Of a DNA stretch of 5,645 nucleotides, positions 5,282-5,645 are shown piece by piece. Under the pieces are notes generated by a model, which was not told where the DNA came from, did not search any database, and saw only the letters and a list, made by a program, of their open reading frames with translations. The translations under genes were made by a program, and so were the position numbers. Within the stretch, counting starts at the first letter, position 1. Each line of letters begins with the position of its first letter. The stretch spans positions 1 to 5,645 of the forward strand of contig DAOVRE010000124.1 of assembly GCA_030628305.1 (NCBI GenBank), in the 5' to 3' direction. The DNA is from Candidatus Heimdallarchaeota archaeon. GTDB taxonomy: Archaea; Asgardarchaeota; Heimdallarchaeia; Heimdallarchaeales; Heimdallarchaeaceae.

Positions 5282-5404
5282 TTAAATAACTACTCCTTCT
5301 GATTTTCTTTTCAACACTCTTCTTGCTCTCTGAAGTTGACTTAATTCGCCTTTTAACTTTCGGATTTCTTGATTTAATGTTTTTATTGTGTCACTTTGTC
5401 TCAT
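5282..5404 (-). CDS. 40-aa basic leucine-zipper-like microprotein
   Basis: This short frame encodes 40 residues, MRQSDTIKTLNQEIRKLKGE in its first half. I7, L10, I14, L17, L21, L24 and L31 fall on a continuous a/d heptad pattern, with R28 the only break. That predicts a short parallel coiled coil. The C-terminal part is strongly basic (RARRVLKRK, 26-34). The ATG at 5404 follows AGGTGAG with a 4-nt spacer, the best ribosome site in the operon, and a TATA box lies about 55 nt upstream. It is therefore the likely first gene of the operon. Its TAA stop is one base from the TTG of the next gene, which suggests coupled translation. I know no family. It could act as a dimerisation partner or inhibitor of the larger coiled-coil proteins, or mainly as a leader frame for coupling. 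Confidence 0.68.
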   Translation of the reverse strand: MRQSDTIKTLNQEIRKLKGELSQLQRARRVLKRKSEGVVI

Positions 5405-5408
5405 GTTT

Positions 5409-5415
5409 CTCACCT
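5409..5415 (-). promoter_or_regulatory. Shine-Dalgarno site of the 40-aa gene
   Basis: The minus strand reads AGGTGAG four bases before the ATG at 5404, an excellent match to the archaeal anti-SD. It is the main reason to accept such a short frame as translated. Confidence 0.75.
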
Positions 5416-5440
5416 ATTTATTACACTTTTACGTGCTAAC

Positions 5441-5456
5441 TTACAATATTCTGTAA
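5441..5456. promoter_or_regulatory. Proximal operator-like dyad TTACA-N6-TGTAA
   Basis: TTACA (5441-5445), six bases, then TGTAA (5452-5456) form a perfect 5+5 dyad. It abuts and slightly overlaps the downstream edge of the TATA box for the minus-strand operon, where a bound repressor would block initiation. A related dyad lies 62 bp upstream. The size suits a dimeric winged-helix protein such as the operon's own 470-aa product, which is an inference. Confidence 0.55.
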
Positions 5457-5466
5457 TATATATAAA
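5457..5466 (-). promoter_or_regulatory. TATA box of the four-gene operon
   Basis: On the minus strand this reads TTTATATATA, a strong archaeal TATA box. A start about 25 nt downstream would fall near 5435, giving a short leader of about 30 nt before the ATG at 5404. It is the only strong TATA box upstream of the operon. Confidence 0.7.
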
Positions 5467-5502
5467 CATTGCCATTAGCCATTGTTGAACTTGTTTAATA
5501 AC

Positions 5503-5518
5503 TTACAATAAAATGTAG
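5503..5518. promoter_or_regulatory. Distal operator-like dyad TTACA-N6-TGTAG
   Basis: TTACA (5503-5507) and TGTAG (5514-5518), spaced by six bases, repeat the proximal dyad with one mismatch in symmetry. The shared block TAACTTACAATA is identical at 5437-5448 and 5499-5510. The 62-bp centre-to-centre spacing is close to six helical turns, so both sites would face the same side of the DNA. Confidence 0.5.
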
Positions 5519-5645
5519 GAATTGTGTGACGAATTGCTTGTTCTGCCTAATAATATACTATAATGGACAATCTTAATGTTTTGAAACGACACAACTAAAC
5601 ATGTAGATATTGTGTAGATAATACTAATCCATTTTATTGTTTAGG

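Larger units (their letters stand above)
2948..5404 (-). other. Predicted four-gene coiled-coil / winged-helix operon
   Basis: Four minus-strand genes are packed with gaps of 1, 14 and 18 nt and no internal promoter or T tract. They encode a 40-aa microprotein, a 70-aa acidic protein, a 470-aa coiled-coil/winged-helix protein and a 224-aa unknown. Each has a purine-rich ribosome site. One TATA box lies upstream (5457-5466) and one T-tract terminator downstream (2918-2939). Three of the four products are rich in predicted coiled coil, which suggests they bind one another. That is an inference. Confidence 0.75.

Noticed and set aside
5102..5302. Plus-strand frame opposite the 70-aa gene
   Set aside because: Its Ser/Leu-rich product is the antisense of the heptad repeat. 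It has no ribosome site and overlaps genes with good sites on the other strand.

Overview
This AT-rich window (about one third G+C in the genes) is archaeal. The evidence is an archaeal-type DnaG C-terminus, a tyrosyl-tRNA synthetase of the archaeal/eukaryotic type, a tRNA gene with an encoded CCA, GGTGA-type ribosome binding sites, TATA/BRE-like promoters and bare T-tract terminators. The lineage cannot be fixed from this sequence; an Asgard or related uncultured archaeon is plausible but unproven.

Left part (1-1500), plus strand: the last 79 codons of a DnaG-family protein, a T-rich terminator, a roughly 100-nt leader and a complete TyrRS gene (412-1479). Both are information-processing genes. 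Middle (1500-1944): no convincing protein gene. About 48% G+C marks an island at roughly 1560-1770 that can fold into several perfect or near-perfect helices and is framed by a TATA-like element and a T run. I read it as an unassigned structured RNA gene. A clear tRNA-Val(CAC) follows at 1842-1920. Only 23 nt after its CCA end starts a solitary DNA cytosine-5 methyltransferase (1944-2912), with no restriction partner in view and no promoter of its own that I can see.

Right part (2948-5404), minus strand, convergent with the methyltransferase: a compact four-gene operon with gaps of 1, 14 and 18 nt. In transcription order it encodes a 40-aa basic leucine-zipper-like microprotein, a 70-aa acidic heptad-repeat protein, a 470-aa protein joining long coiled coils to a C-terminal ArsR-like winged helix, and a 224-aa protein I do not recognise. 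The upstream region has a strong TATA box and two matching dyads (TTACA-N6-TGTAA/G) 62 bp apart, about six helical turns, one abutting the TATA box. This looks like a self-regulated coiled-coil system and is the best candidate for something undescribed. No CRISPR array, insertion sequence or rRNA was found.
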